The notes beneath the pieces were generated by a model, which made no database searches, was not told the DNA's origin, and saw nothing but the letters and a program-made list of their open reading frames with translations. From Flavobacteriales bacterium (GTDB lineage Bacteria > Bacteroidota > Bacteroidia > Flavobacteriales_D > Sanyastnellaceae), in assembly GCA_029242765.1 (NCBI GenBank), contig JAQWTJ010000003.1, positions 1 to 44,055 of the forward strand: DNA of 44,055 nucleotides, read 5' to 3'. This document shows, in pieces, positions 1 to 8,645 of this stretch; position 1 is the first letter of the stretch, and each line of letters starts with the position of its first letter. Both the position numbers and the translations under genes were made by a program.

Positions 1-1472
1 TCGGTTAGAATAACGTCTGGATCGAAATCATCGGCCCCGGCATACACATGTGTCCTGCGGTGTCCGACAATATTGAAGCCACCCGTGGATGATTCGGACA
101 AATCCATCATCTCGGGGTGTAAAACGATGGGTTGTTGCCCATCTCTACTGTTGGCAGCTAAAATGTTGATGTCATCTCCATAGTTTGTAGAGGGGTCTCC
201 AGCATAAAAATGTTGGGCTTGGACAAAATCAACTGAGGTTGTTGCATTGAGGTTTAGTTTCAGTAGAAACGGCACCCTGTCATTTGGTGCTGTCGCCTGC
301 GAAGCATCCAAGTACTCAGGGTCATTGGCATAGCCTGAGACGGCTATCACGTGAGGATCCGTAGCTCCTACGAACCGGTAGGTTGTATATCCCTTAATAG
401 TAATTTCTGAACTTGAATAGGTGTATGCTCCATCGATATGTAGGGCTTTCGGGAGGCTAATAATAGTACCATACGGAGTAAAGCGCAGGAATGCAAGGCC
501 ACTGTTTCGCGTCCAATTGCATGTCTGAGCTATTTCAAAAATTTGGGTCCCATTTTCTGTGGACTCTATTGCGATGGTTGCTGCACTGGAGGCGACAATG
601 TGCCTGTCAACTCTAGGGTCACTGCTCGTGGTTGTTTCCAGCGCAGTGGTTTTGGCCCATGCCACCGTTCCTTCATAATCAACCAATGCACTAAGTATCG
701 ATTGATGGTGTTCTGATGTGCCTTGAACCGTTTGATAGTTGAAGTTCGCTGAACCAGAAATGAAATAGCCATGATCGGGCACCTCGACAACATGAGTCCC
801 CATATCATGGTCGCCAAAGTCCAAATATGACAGTGGAGAATCAATGCCATTGATCCAGTTTATCGTGGCAGCGTTATTGTCATCAGGTTCAGGTATGTCA
901 ACACTCATAACCGCTGCGACGCGCTCCTCTGGGAGTGCAAGTCCATTTTGTCCTCCGAGCCACCCCGTAAGGATCAGCTTTCCAAAGGATTTGATGCCGT
1001 GCAGGATGACCAGTCCTTTCTCATCTCCAGTGGGGCTTGTCGGTTCTTTGATTTCGGAAACCGCAACCGGGTTGCCATTGTTGGTGTTGAAGCGTATCAG
1101 CATGGTCCGAGCAGGTGCGCCGTTTGCTGGATCGGGCATTCTTAATGCGACCAATACCGCACTATTTCCATCAATCGGAATGACGTGCATAGCCCTGAGC
1201 CCGGCTTCGAAATTGTAGTCTTGCTCCCAAGAAACACCCCCCGCGCTATTGATGCGTGCAACCCGGACATGCGGTGCACCTCCAGCCAAAGGGCCTTCTA
1301 TGGAAGCGACAGTGGACGCAATAATTCGATCGCCTTCATAAACAGCGTCATCTGCAACACAAGTGTAGGCGACTGGGTCTGGATGGGTGAGAATGTTGTG
1401 GAATTGGGCTGAAACAACGCCGCTGAAAAGCAGGGCGATTGCCGCAATAAGAGTGCGCGTGGTGAGCATCAT
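1..1472 (-). CDS. Secreted protein of unknown function, C-terminus cut off by the window edge
   Basis: An uninterrupted reading frame runs from ATG at 1472 to the left edge, giving at least 490 residues with no stop. The first ~24 residues form a signal peptide: Arg near the start, a hydrophobic stretch (LIAAIALLFSGVVS) and a probable cut at A-Q. The mature part is rich in short beta-strand-like segments with Gly-Asp turns and phrases of the form 'GGFNIVGHRR', 'LILTGWLGG' and 'GYFISGSAN', as in the beta-propeller-like secreted proteins common in Bacteroidota. The C-terminus, where a T9SS sorting domain would lie, is outside the window, so that part is inference. The ATG at 1469 is an alternative start. 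Base composition looks more AT-rich than the housekeeping genes to the right. Style and length resemble the T9SS cargo at 41889-43658, but I cannot claim homology. Confidence 0.75.
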   Translation of the reverse strand, partial: MMLTTRTLIAAIALLFSGVVSAQFHNILTHPDPVAYTCVADDAVYEGDRIIASTVASIEGPLAGGAPHVRVARINSAGGVSWEQDYNFEAGLRAMHVIPIDGNSAVLVALRMPDPANGAPARTMLIRFNTNNGNPVAVSEIKEPTSPTGDEKGLVILHGIKSFGKLILTGWLGGQNGLALPEERVAAVMSVDIPEPDDNNAATINWINGIDSPLSYLDFGDHDMGTHVVEVPDHGYFISGSANFNYQTVQGTSEHHQSILSALVDYEGTVAWAKTTALETTTSSDPRVDRHIVASSAATIAIESTENGTQIFEIAQTCNWTRNSGLAFLRFTPYGTIISLPKALHIDGAYTYSSSEITIKGYTTYRFVGATDPHVIAVSGYANDPEYLDASQATAPNDRVPFLLKLNLNATTSVDFVQAQHFYAGDPSTNYGDDINILAANSRDGQQPIVLHPEMMDLSESSTGGFNIVGHRRTHVYAGADDFDPDVILT

Positions 1473-1677
1473 ACAGAATTTGGTCAAGAGGGACAAGTTC
1501 GTGAATTCGAGTGAGGATGTCAAGTGTGCGTTGCCTTGAGGTGAGAGATTGAAAGTGTACATTGTGTTATAAGTCAGGGCCTTCGGTGTTTTCCGAGAGC
1601 CATTACGGCCGCAAATTGGACGCAATTTCTACTTTCCTTGATGACGATTGACATCGCCAAAAGGGGCAATTCGTCAG

Positions 1678-3018
1678 TTATCCTAGTAAAAAGGTCGAGA
1701 AAATCACGGCGCCGACAGCCATAAATACAAGGGTGTACGGCAGGATGTCCCGGGCTTGCAGGCCGGTGATGCCCAGCAGGGGAAGCGCCCAAAAAGGTTG
1801 GAGCATATTGGTGAGCTCGTCGCCGTAGGCCATGGCCATGATGGCGCTTTTGAGTGGGATGCCCAGTTCGGCAGCCGCAGCTATGAGGACGGGGCCTTGG
1901 ACGGCCCATTGGCCGCCGCCGCTGGGGACGAAGATGTTGACCAATCCCGCAGAACACATGGTGATCCATTCGAAGCTGTTCGGGCCGGCGATGTCAATGA
2001 GGGCACTGGAAATATTGTGGGCAAGACCGGTGCCGGTGAGCAGGCCCATGATGCCGAAATACAGTGGGAATTGGATGAGGATGCCGGTGGCCCCGCCGAT
2101 GGCCTCTTGAGTGGCAGCGAGAAATCGGGCGAGCTTGCCGTGCAGCAGCAGCGCAGTGGCGAGCAGCACTTGGTTCGTCCAATCGGGCGTGATGAAGCCG
2201 AGCCGCAGCGCGTCGGGATGCTGGACCGCTTCGCCAACTGACAGGGCCAGCACCAGGGCGCCGGCTACGGCGGCCAGGGGGCTGATTCGTGCGAGCAAGT
2301 TGCTCTGTTTTTGGGCGGGGGCGTTGAGTTCGAGCGGCTCGGGCAGTGGGGTGGAGTCTCCCGGCTTGCGCCGGCCCAGCCACCAAGCGGTGGCTGTGAT
2401 GGCGCCGATGAGCAAAACGGTCAGCCCGAGATTGCCAGCTGAAAATACGGTGTCAGCCAATGGAATAGTTGAAGGCATGGTTGCGGGGTTCAGCCCAGCA
2501 AGTGAGGCCATGTCGGCAAGGTGGCCCGGCTCGGCTACCTTGATCGGGGCGGAGCCGCTGAGTCCGCCGTGCCAGACCATGAGTCCGGTATAGCCCGAGG
2601 CGCCAATCAGACCGTAGTTCAGCCGGCGCCCGTCGCGGGCCGCCCGCTCGCCCACCTTGCGGGCGAGCACAGCGCCAACAATCAGCCCGAGCCCCCAATT
2701 GAGCCAAGCTGTGGAGCAGGCCACCAGCGCTACAGTTGCCGCCGCTCGCGAAGTGGTGTTGCCCGTCCAGCTCACGACGCAATCAATCGCGCGACAGGCC
2801 AAGGGGCTTAGCGCCAGCGCATGGCCCAGCACCAGCATGAACATGGCTTGGAACGCGAAGACAATCAGCGGTCTGTTCCACAAACCGCCATGCCATGCCT
2901 GCGCGACCTCCTCGATAGAGGAGCCGGCAATCCACGCCATAGCGGCTGTAAAGAAAGTAAGCCCCAGCGCAATGGCTAAGGGCGATGGCACCCATTCAAA
3001 AGACGAGCGCTCGTCCAT
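1678..3018 (-). CDS. atoE: AtoE-type short-chain fatty acid transporter
   Basis: This is an inner-membrane carrier of about 446 residues, of the short-chain fatty acid transporter family (PF02667), expected to import small carboxylates such as acetoacetate or butyrate. The protein is almost entirely hydrophobic, with about ten or more membrane segments. It carries the conserved stretches 'NWGLGLIVGA' near residue 108 and 'FVPSGGGQWAVQGP' near residues 364-377, and the family-typical 'GDELTNMLQPFWALPLLGI' toward the C-terminus. An in-frame TTG lies just upstream at 3021, but the ATG at 3018 is preferred. The start lies 3 bases after the DUF3127 gene stop, so the two are probably co-transcribed. 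Its place at the end of a run containing etfAB would fit uptake of fatty acids for beta-oxidation, which is inference. Confidence 0.88.
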   Translation of the reverse strand: MDERSSFEWVPSPLAIALGLTFFTAAMAWIAGSSIEEVAQAWHGGLWNRPLIVFAFQAMFMLVLGHALALSPLACRAIDCVVSWTGNTTSRAAATVALVACSTAWLNWGLGLIVGAVLARKVGERAARDGRRLNYGLIGASGYTGLMVWHGGLSGSAPIKVAEPGHLADMASLAGLNPATMPSTIPLADTVFSAGNLGLTVLLIGAITATAWWLGRRKPGDSTPLPEPLELNAPAQKQSNLLARISPLAAVAGALVLALSVGEAVQHPDALRLGFITPDWTNQVLLATALLLHGKLARFLAATQEAIGGATGILIQFPLYFGIMGLLTGTGLAHNISSALIDIAGPNSFEWITMCSAGLVNIFVPSGGGQWAVQGPVLIAAAAELGIPLKSAIMAMAYGDELTNMLQPFWALPLLGITGLQARDILPYTLVFMAVGAVIFSTFLLG

Positions 3019-3021
3019 CAA

Positions 3022-3435
3022 TTAAAACGGCAGATCGTCGTCGGCAGCCGTATTGGTTCCCATAGCTGGTGCAGGCTCAGAAGCCATCACCGGTGCGGGA
3101 GCTGCGGCAGCATCAGGTGATGCAGCATCTTGTTCCACACTTGTGTTTTGCGGTGCAGCCGCGTTAGCAGCGTCCATCTTTTCGACGCGCCAAGCGTTCA
3201 AATCCACGTAATAACGGTCGTTGTACTCGCGTCCTTTGACGTCAAACTTAACGTTCACTATATCGCCCACTTGAACCGAATCCAACTGTTCAGACTTTTC
3301 CTTCAAAGCGGAAAACTTCACGTCTGACGGGTATTGATCCTGCGTGGTGATCACGAAGTCCCGCTTGTAAAAACCTGAATCAAACGTCTGCGCATCCCAG
3401 ATGCGCTTGACAGTGCCCTTCATTTCATAACTCAT
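3022..3435 (-). CDS. DUF3127 protein, SSB-like with acidic C-terminal tip
   Basis: A protein of 137 residues starting at the ATG at 3435 (MSYEMKG...). An in-frame extension to 3462 is possible but adds nothing typical of the family. Residues 1-85 match DUF3127 (PF11325): 'GTVKRIWDAQTFDSGFYKRDF', then 'YPSDVKFSALKEK' and 'VGDIVNVKFDVKGREYNDRYY', a pattern that looks like a small OB-fold. The rest is a low-complexity Ala/Pro linker ending in DDDLPF. That ending is the same kind of acidic-hydrophobic tip that single-stranded DNA-binding proteins use to recruit repair and replication partners. The layout of OB-like domain, disordered linker and tip copies SSB architecture. A DNA- or RNA-binding role is inference; the family has no established function that I know of. 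Followed 3 bases later by the transporter gene. Confidence 0.87.
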   Translation of the reverse strand: MSYEMKGTVKRIWDAQTFDSGFYKRDFVITTQDQYPSDVKFSALKEKSEQLDSVQVGDIVNVKFDVKGREYNDRYYVDLNAWRVEKMDAANAAAPQNTSVEQDAASPDAAAAPAPVMASEPAPAMGTNTAADDDLPF

Positions 3436-3489
3436 ACTGCAAAGATGCGAGGCTATACGCAAACAGAAGCGATTTCCGACAAAATGAAA

Positions 3490-4395
3490 TCAACCATGAT
3501 TGAACGACCGCAAAGTCATCCAGGCCTCAGCGACCTGTCCGGCGTCAATTTGACCGGCAGCACGGCGGTGCAGTGCCTCTTCCAGTGCAGCGCCTTGCCC
3601 TTCGAGTTCGATGAAGATATCGGCGAGCTCTACAAGTTTGTGTTCGTTGACCTGGGTTTCGTCCGGCATACCGTCTGCTCCAGCAAGTTGGGCCAATTGA
3701 TTTCCTGTTAGTATGGCACTTTTTCGAATGTCGGCAGGCAATGCGTCAAAGCCCATCCCAATTTCGCCCAGCGGCTTGCGAATTTCGAAGAGCGCTTCGC
3801 CTGAAGCCCGAACGTAGGTGTTTCCGCCGCAGCGCCCCACCAAATCCAGCAGTGCAGGGTCCGGTAGGCCCTTTTCGTTGAGCACTTTGGTGGCGATGTG
3901 CATTTGGACCACTTCGCACATGACGAGGTTGCCCGCACCGCTCTGGGTTCCGAGCGAGACGACTTCGCGCACCTCACATTCGAGGGCGACCGGGCATTCC
4001 AAGGCGCGCGGCGGTGCAACTTTTGAGGAGGGCACCGCTGTGAAGCCCGCCTTGGCGAACTCGTCTACGCCTTCTGCAAAGTCGCAACTGGCCAGTGACG
4101 TGGCGTGCACCGAGGCGTAATCGACCAGGTGGATCACCACTTGTGGCACGGCGAGTACGTTGTCGTGGGTGTGTTTGGTGCTGCCGTCGGAGCCTCGCCG
4201 GTTCGGTGAGAAGATGCAAAGCGGCGGCCGTGTCGAAAACACGTTGAAGTAGCTGAACGGTGCAAGGTTCGGTCGCCCTTGCGCATCGACAGTGCTGACC
4301 AAGGCAATCGGTCGCGGCGATACACTGCCTAGCAGCAGCCCATGTGCCGTCCTCGTGTCAAGTTCGGCGAGGTCGAAGGTCTGGAATTCGTTCAT
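3490..4395 (-). CDS. Flavin reductase-like FMN-binding protein
   Basis: A 301-residue protein of the flavin reductase-like family (PF01613). The N-terminal ~190 residues form the FMN-binding split barrel: 'LLGSVSPRPIALVSTVDAQG' (residues ~21-40), 'NLAPFSYFNVFSTRPPL' (~43-59), and the later 'LECPVALECEVREVVSLG' (~131-148) with 'NLVMCEVVQMHI'. The C-terminal ~100 residues are helical and specific to this longer subgroup. It probably binds FMN non-covalently and reduces flavin or a small substrate with NAD(P)H; the substrate cannot be read from the sequence. It starts 30 bases after purE ends and lies in the same leftward run, followed by DUF3127 after 54 bases. The proposed reductase role is family-level only. 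Confidence 0.88.
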   Translation of the reverse strand: MNEFQTFDLAELDTRTAHGLLLGSVSPRPIALVSTVDAQGRPNLAPFSYFNVFSTRPPLCIFSPNRRGSDGSTKHTHDNVLAVPQVVIHLVDYASVHATSLASCDFAEGVDEFAKAGFTAVPSSKVAPPRALECPVALECEVREVVSLGTQSGAGNLVMCEVVQMHIATKVLNEKGLPDPALLDLVGRCGGNTYVRASGEALFEIRKPLGEIGMGFDALPADIRKSAILTGNQLAQLAGADGMPDETQVNEHKLVELADIFIELEGQGAALEEALHRRAAGQIDAGQVAEAWMTLRSFNHG

Positions 4396-4425
4396 GGCGA
4401 GTTCTACGGTTCAGGCCTTGACGGT

Positions 4426-4923
4426 TCAGGCCTTGCCCGTGGCCTCTACATCGGCGACGGTGCCCATCACTTTGTCTTCGAGCGCCCTGCGATGGTCGTC
4501 GAGCTTCCCAGCCAATTCACCATCGGCAGCACCCAATATGCGCGCAGCGAGCAAGCCGGCATTCGCTCCTCCGTCCAATGCAACGGTGGCCACGGGGATG
4601 CCGCTGGGCATTTGAAGGATGCTCAAGATGCTGTCCCAGCCGTCAATGGAGTTTGAACTCCGGATGGGGACGCCGATGACAGGAAGGGAGGTGAGTGAGG
4701 CGGTCATACCGGGCAGATGGGCCGCTCCACCGGCGCCGGCAATGATCACGCCGAGGCCGTTGTCGCGGGCGCTTTCAGCGTAGTCAATCATACGGCGCGG
4801 TGTGCGATGCGCACTGATTACCGTGATTTCAAAAGGAATGCCCAGAGAGGCGAGCGCGTCGGCCGCCTTTTGCATTACAGGAAGATCACTCTTGCTCCCC
4901 ATGATGATGCCCACTTTCTTCAT
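4426..4923 (-). CDS. purE: N5-carboxyaminoimidazole ribonucleotide mutase
   Basis: A 165-residue class I PurE, which converts N5-CAIR to CAIR in de novo purine synthesis, in the cytoplasm as an octamer in characterised relatives. The N-terminus 'VGIIMGSKSDLPVM' is the nucleotide-binding start of the family. 'SAHRTP' at residues 37-42 contains the catalytic His (His39), and 'GAGGAAHLPGM' (~63-73) lines the active site. The length is normal. The partner purK, often adjacent, is not in the window. The gene sits 16 bases downstream of nupC and 30 bases upstream of the flavin reductase-like gene, so it is probably part of the long leftward operon, next to nucleoside uptake. Confidence 0.97.
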   Translation of the reverse strand: MKKVGIIMGSKSDLPVMQKAADALASLGIPFEITVISAHRTPRRMIDYAESARDNGLGVIIAGAGGAAHLPGMTASLTSLPVIGVPIRSSNSIDGWDSILSILQMPSGIPVATVALDGGANAGLLAARILGAADGELAGKLDDHRRALEDKVMGTVADVEATGKA

Positions 4924-4939
4924 GGGGCGAAGATACGCG

Positions 4940-6238
4940 TCATGGTGCGATCAACGAGACCACACATGCTGTGAACAAGCAGGCCACGGTGCCGCCCAGC
5001 AGGGCTCGGAATCCTAGACGGGCGAGGTCCTTTCTCCGCGAGGGGGCCAGCACACCGATGCCGCCCACTTGGATGCCGATCGAAGCAAAATTGGCAAAAC
5101 CACACAGCACGTAGGTCGCAATGAGCACACTGCGCTCGCTATGAAAAAGGCCATCCGACTTCATCCCGCCCATCGTCACGTAGGCGTAGAACTCATTGAT
5201 GACGGTCTTCTCGCCAAGCAATTGTCCCACCAACAGCACATCCGAAGATGCTACGCCGGTGAGCCAGGCCAGTGGCGCACCCACATAGCCCAAGATGTAC
5301 TGTAAACTCAGCGAGTCAAATCGGCTGCCCGGGACATTTGAGATGGCATCATTCAGTCCTGTCCAGCCGCCCATCCAGCCCAGAATGTCGTTGAAAAAGT
5401 AGACCAGCGCGGTGAAGACCAAGAGCATCACACCCACATTGGCCGCAAGCATCAATCCGTCGCGCGTACCGGTCGACAGAGCTTCTAGGACATTGGTCGC
5501 TGTGCTCTTCTCGAGTTTCACATTTTCAATTTCACTCTCTTTCTTGTCCACCTCAGGCACCAAGAGTTTTGAAGTGGCTATAGCTGCGGGCGCTGAAATG
5601 ATAGAGGCCGTCAAAAGGTGTGTGGCGAAGTAGGCTTGCTGCACGGGGTCATCCCCGCCAAGAAATCCAACGAAAGCAGCGAACACGCTGCCGGCGATGG
5701 TCGCCATGCCCCCGGTCATCACGCACATCAACTCCGATTTGGTCATTTTATCGAGGTAGGGACGAATCAATAGTGGGCTTTCGGTCTGACCCAGAAAGAC
5801 ATTCGATGCAGCGCTCAGGCTCTCCGTTCCACTGAGTTTCAAGGTGCGGTGCATAAGCCAGGCGAAGCCTTTGATGAACAGCCCGAGGATGCCCAAGTGG
5901 TGCAACAATGCGCTGAATGCGCTGAAAAACACGATGGTCGGTAGAATCCGGAAGGCAAAGTTGATGAGTTCCGGGGCCATTTCACCGCCCATCACGAAAC
6001 TGCCAAAGAGGAATTCGCTACCGTAATCCGTGTAGCCAATCACCCGAACGAAGCCCTCGGCAATGACTGCAAATGCACCTTCCACATACGGAGCACGTAA
6101 AATTAAGAGGGCTAGAATGAACTGCAGCGCTATCGCTCCGCCCACAGTCCGCCAACGGATGGCCTTGCGCCGGGTCGAGAACAACATACAGATTCCCGTG
6201 AACACAAAGAGGCCTAGGATGGGTTGGAGAATGTGCAT
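4940..6238 (-). CDS. nupC: Concentrative nucleoside transporter, CNT/NupC family
   Basis: A 432-residue polytopic membrane protein of the CNT family, which imports nucleosides with Na+ or H+ symport. It starts with 'MHILQPILGLFVFTGICMLFS' and 'RTVGGAIALQFILALLIL'. It carries the family-typical 'ISAPAAIATSKLLVPE' segment after the middle, followed by a charged cytoplasmic stretch and 'GTRDGLMLAANVGVMLLVF'. Near the C-terminus 'KTVINEFYAYVTMGG' and 'YVLCGFANFASIGIQVGGIG' match the conserved substrate and sodium-site region. It begins 20 bases after the bifunctional nuclease stop and is followed by purE 16 bases on. The pairing with purE and the nuclease points to nucleotide salvage. The coupling ion cannot be decided here. 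Confidence 0.95.
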   Translation of the reverse strand: MHILQPILGLFVFTGICMLFSTRRKAIRWRTVGGAIALQFILALLILRAPYVEGAFAVIAEGFVRVIGYTDYGSEFLFGSFVMGGEMAPELINFAFRILPTIVFFSAFSALLHHLGILGLFIKGFAWLMHRTLKLSGTESLSAASNVFLGQTESPLLIRPYLDKMTKSELMCVMTGGMATIAGSVFAAFVGFLGGDDPVQQAYFATHLLTASIISAPAAIATSKLLVPEVDKKESEIENVKLEKSTATNVLEALSTGTRDGLMLAANVGVMLLVFTALVYFFNDILGWMGGWTGLNDAISNVPGSRFDSLSLQYILGYVGAPLAWLTGVASSDVLLVGQLLGEKTVINEFYAYVTMGGMKSDGLFHSERSVLIATYVLCGFANFASIGIQVGGIGVLAPSRRKDLARLGFRALLGGTVACLFTACVVSLIAP

Positions 6239-6258
6239 GAAGTACAGGTTGAGGCCTC

Positions 6259-6852
6259 TTATTTCTCGCCTCGTCGGTCGAGCTCGTCGCGCAATATAGA
6301 CGCGCGCTCGTAGTTTTCGTGTTTGATTGCTCGATCGAGTTCCTCGTGGAGTTCCTCCACTGACAAATCAGAAAATCCTTCGACTTTTTTTCGTGATTTT
6401 GGCGGCGCTGAGTCGTCCGGCATTTCCTGGATTTCTTCGTTCCCCTCAGGGTCCACGGCCGCTTCATCCATCACGTGGTCATAACAGAAAACGGGGCATT
6501 CAAACCGAACGGCAAGCGCCACAGCGTCAGAGGACCGCGCGTCGATTTCTAGGTTTTCGCCGTGCTGTTTGCAGACCAGTTTGGCGAAGAAGATGCCCTC
6601 CACGAGATTGTAAATCAGCACTTCCTCCAGCTGGATCTCAAAGCTATCAGCCATATGCTTGAACAAGTCATGCGTCAGCGGACGGCTGGGCTTCATTTTC
6701 TCGAGTTCGATTGCGATGGACTGGGCTTCATTTTGCCCGATTACAATCGGCAAGCGGCGCTTGCCCTCGACTTCTTTGAGCACCATGCTATAAGCCCCAC
6801 TGGTGGAGCCGCTGGGCACGATGGCCGAAATTTCGAGCTCGATTTTCTTCAT
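6259..6852 (-). CDS. Bifunctional nuclease family protein with UVR tail
   Basis: A 197-residue protein. Residues ~1-130 match the bifunctional nuclease domain (BFN, formerly DUF151): 'RRLPIVIGQNEAQSIAIELE', 'RPLTHDLFKHMADSF' and 'IDARSSDAVALAVRFECP'. The C-terminal ~35 residues, 'VEELHEELDRAIKHENYERA' and what follows, form a UVR (UvrB/UvrC-type) helical hairpin; in between lies a charged Lys/Glu linker. Plant BFN relatives have DNase and RNase activity; bacterial members are poorly characterised, so the enzymatic role is by family only. Its ATG directly follows the etfA stop codon with no gap. nupC follows after 20 bases, so co-transcription is very likely. Confidence 0.92.
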   Translation of the reverse strand: MKKIELEISAIVPSGSTSGAYSMVLKEVEGKRRLPIVIGQNEAQSIAIELEKMKPSRPLTHDLFKHMADSFEIQLEEVLIYNLVEGIFFAKLVCKQHGENLEIDARSSDAVALAVRFECPVFCYDHVMDEAAVDPEGNEEIQEMPDDSAPPKSRKKVEGFSDLSVEELHEELDRAIKHENYERASILRDELDRRGEK

Positions 6853-7779
6853 TCAGTCGAGGGCCTTGACGGCAGCTGTCAATTTAGGCACCACATCGAA
6901 TGCATCGCCTACGATGCCGTAATCGGCGGCTTTGAAGAAAGGCGCCTCCGGATCGGTGTTGATTACGACGATCACTTTCGAGTTGTTTACGCCTGCCAAA
7001 TGCTGGATGGCGCCCGAGATGCCCACGGCGATGTAAAGGTTTGGACGGATTGCAATACCCGTTTGCCCCACGTGTTCGTGGTGCGGGCGCCAGCCGATGT
7101 CTGAAACCGGGCGCGAGCACGCTGTTGTGGCGCCCAGCGCATCCGCTAGATCTTCAATGATGCCCCAGTTTTCAGGGCCTTTAAGTCCTCGGCCGGCAGA
7201 AACGACAAGTTCTGCTTCTGGCAATGGAGCGCGGTCACCGCTCGCAGGTTGTGCCGCTTCGATAACCGCCACCCGGCACACGCCGGTGTCCGCAGCAAAC
7301 GGCTCAACAGCGGCAGCAGCGCCGTCGTCGGAGCTGATGCCGAAGGCGTTCGGGGTCGTCGTGATGACCCGCTTGGCCGTATTGGCAGCCACTTGAGCAG
7401 TGGCCTTTCCGCTGAATACATTTCGTTTGATCGTGTTGCCTTCTGGGCGGCCGGTCACCCCAGCAATCAGTCCCGCTCCAAGGCGCACCGCAACGCGTGG
7501 CGCTACAGCGCGACCGCTGTGGTCGTGCGCCATCACCACGGCATCTGCGCCTTCCTGCTCAACGGCGGCTGAAACCAGACGTGAAGATTGGCCAAAATCC
7601 AAATCATCGCTGCAATGCAAGACCCGGTTGACACCCACGGCTCCAAGGCCGCCGTCCCCCTCGAGAGCTCCACTGATCACAGCAATCGCCTCGCCTTCCT
7701 GCGCCGCATAGTTTGCAGCTTCCAATGACGCTTTGGTAGCCTGGCCCCCTTGTGTTTGAACGTATACAATACTCTTCAT
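6853..7779 (-). CDS. etfA: Electron transfer flavoprotein alpha subunit
   Basis: A 308-residue alpha subunit of electron transfer flavoprotein, which carries electrons from acyl-CoA and related dehydrogenases to the respiratory quinone pool. The N-terminal half is the Rossmann-like ETF domain ('[25 protein letters not shown]'). The C-terminal half holds the FAD-binding domain: '[14 protein letters not shown]', '[15 protein letters not shown]', '[20 protein letters not shown]' and '[20 protein letters not shown]'. This length and layout are typical of Bacteroidota. It starts 18 bases after etfB and runs straight into the bifunctional nuclease gene. Cytoplasmic heterodimer with EtfB by family knowledge. 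Confidence 0.97.
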   Translation of the reverse strand: MKSIVYVQTQGGQATKASLEAANYAAQEGEAIAVISGALEGDGGLGAVGVNRVLHCSDDLDFGQSSRLVSAAVEQEGADAVVMAHDHSGRAVAPRVAVRLGAGLIAGVTGRPEGNTIKRNVFSGKATAQVAANTAKRVITTTPNAFGISSDDGAAAAVEPFAADTGVCRVAVIEAAQPASGDRAPLPEAELVVSAGRGLKGPENWGIIEDLADALGATTACSRPVSDIGWRPHHEHVGQTGIAIRPNLYIAVGISGAIQHLAGVNNSKVIVVINTDPEAPFFKAADYGIVGDAFDVVPKLTAAVKALD

Positions 7780-7797
7780 GACTAAATCTATAGGGGC

Positions 7798-8538
7798 TTA
7801 AATGGCTTTTGCTTCTTCGCGCAACAAGCGGATAAGTTCTGCTGGATTGTCAGCGTCGACCAATTTGACACCTGACTTTGCAGGGGGCAACGCAAAGCTC
7901 GCTACGCTTGTTGTAGCCTGAGCGCCACAGGACTCCACCACATCAAGCGGCTTGGAACGTGCGCCCATAATGCCGCGCATATTAGGAATGCGTTGCTCGG
8001 ACATGCCTTTAGACGCGCTCAACACGTACGGTCCGTCGACGGACACCTTCTCAATGCCGTTCACTGTATCGCGCTGCATGACCGCCTTTCCATCCTCATA
8101 ATCGAGCGATGTCGCCCAAGTCACCAAGGGCAAATCCAGCATCTCAGCAAGCATGCCCGGAACGATGCCCCCGTTGTGGTTGATTGTTTCCTTGCCGCAA
8201 AGCACGGCATCATATGCTCCGCTCTTTGCAACTGCGGCCAATTCAGCCGCCACTTGCATTGCATCCATAGGCGCTGTATTCACGCGAATCGCCTTGTGCG
8301 CTCCAATGGCCAAGGCCTTCCTTATGATGGGGTCGCAATCGGCTTCGCCAACGGTCACTGTGGTGACTGACCCGCCGCTTTTTTCCACCAATTCGATGGC
8401 ACGGACCAGGGCGTACCACTCGTCGTACGGGTTGATGATGAATTGGACACCCGACTCGTCGAACGACTCACCGCCTTCAGTGAAACTGATTTTGGTGGTC
8501 GTGTCGGGGGATTTGCTGATGCAAACTAGAAACTCCAT
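7798..8538 (-). CDS. etfB: Electron transfer flavoprotein beta subunit
   Basis: A 246-residue beta subunit that binds AMP and pairs with EtfA. The start 'MEFLVCISKSPDTTTKI' and the stretch 'FIINPYDEWYALVRAIEL' are family-typical. 'CGKETINHNGGIVPGMLAEML' followed by 'LPLVTWATSLD' matches the conserved ETF core, and 'RIPNMRGIMGARSKPL' is the ETF-beta signature region. First gene of the leftward run and divergent from pdhB, with 107 bases between the two start codons. Downstream etfA follows after 18 bases. The pairing with pdhB upstream is consistent with a central-metabolism neighbourhood, but the two need not be co-regulated. Confidence 0.97.
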   Translation of the reverse strand: MEFLVCISKSPDTTTKISFTEGGESFDESGVQFIINPYDEWYALVRAIELVEKSGGSVTTVTVGEADCDPIIRKALAIGAHKAIRVNTAPMDAMQVAAELAAVAKSGAYDAVLCGKETINHNGGIVPGMLAEMLDLPLVTWATSLDYEDGKAVMQRDTVNGIEKVSVDGPYVLSASKGMSEQRIPNMRGIMGARSKPLDVVESCGAQATTSVASFALPPAKSGVKLVDADNPAELIRLLREEAKAI

Positions 8539-8619
8539 TTCTTTGATTGATACTTCGAGCCAATTTTGACTCCGGTTTGAAGAGCCGCGAAGTTAATCCT
8601 CAATCGCCGCTCCTCGTCG

Positions 8620-8627
8620 TACATTTG
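8620..8627 (+). promoter_or_regulatory. Possible -7 promoter element before pdhB
   Basis: TACATTTG matches the Bacteroidota -7 consensus TAnnTTTG, 18 bases before the pdhB ATG. No good TTG-type -33 element lies at the usual 19-base spacing, so the support is only partial. Confidence 0.3.
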
Positions 8628-8645
8628 TCGCCTCAAATTTTACAA

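Noticed and set aside
1473-1677. Gene or RNA in the 205-base gap between the left-edge gene and atoE
   Set aside because: No reading frame with a believable start, no clear promoter consensus and no strong hairpin found.
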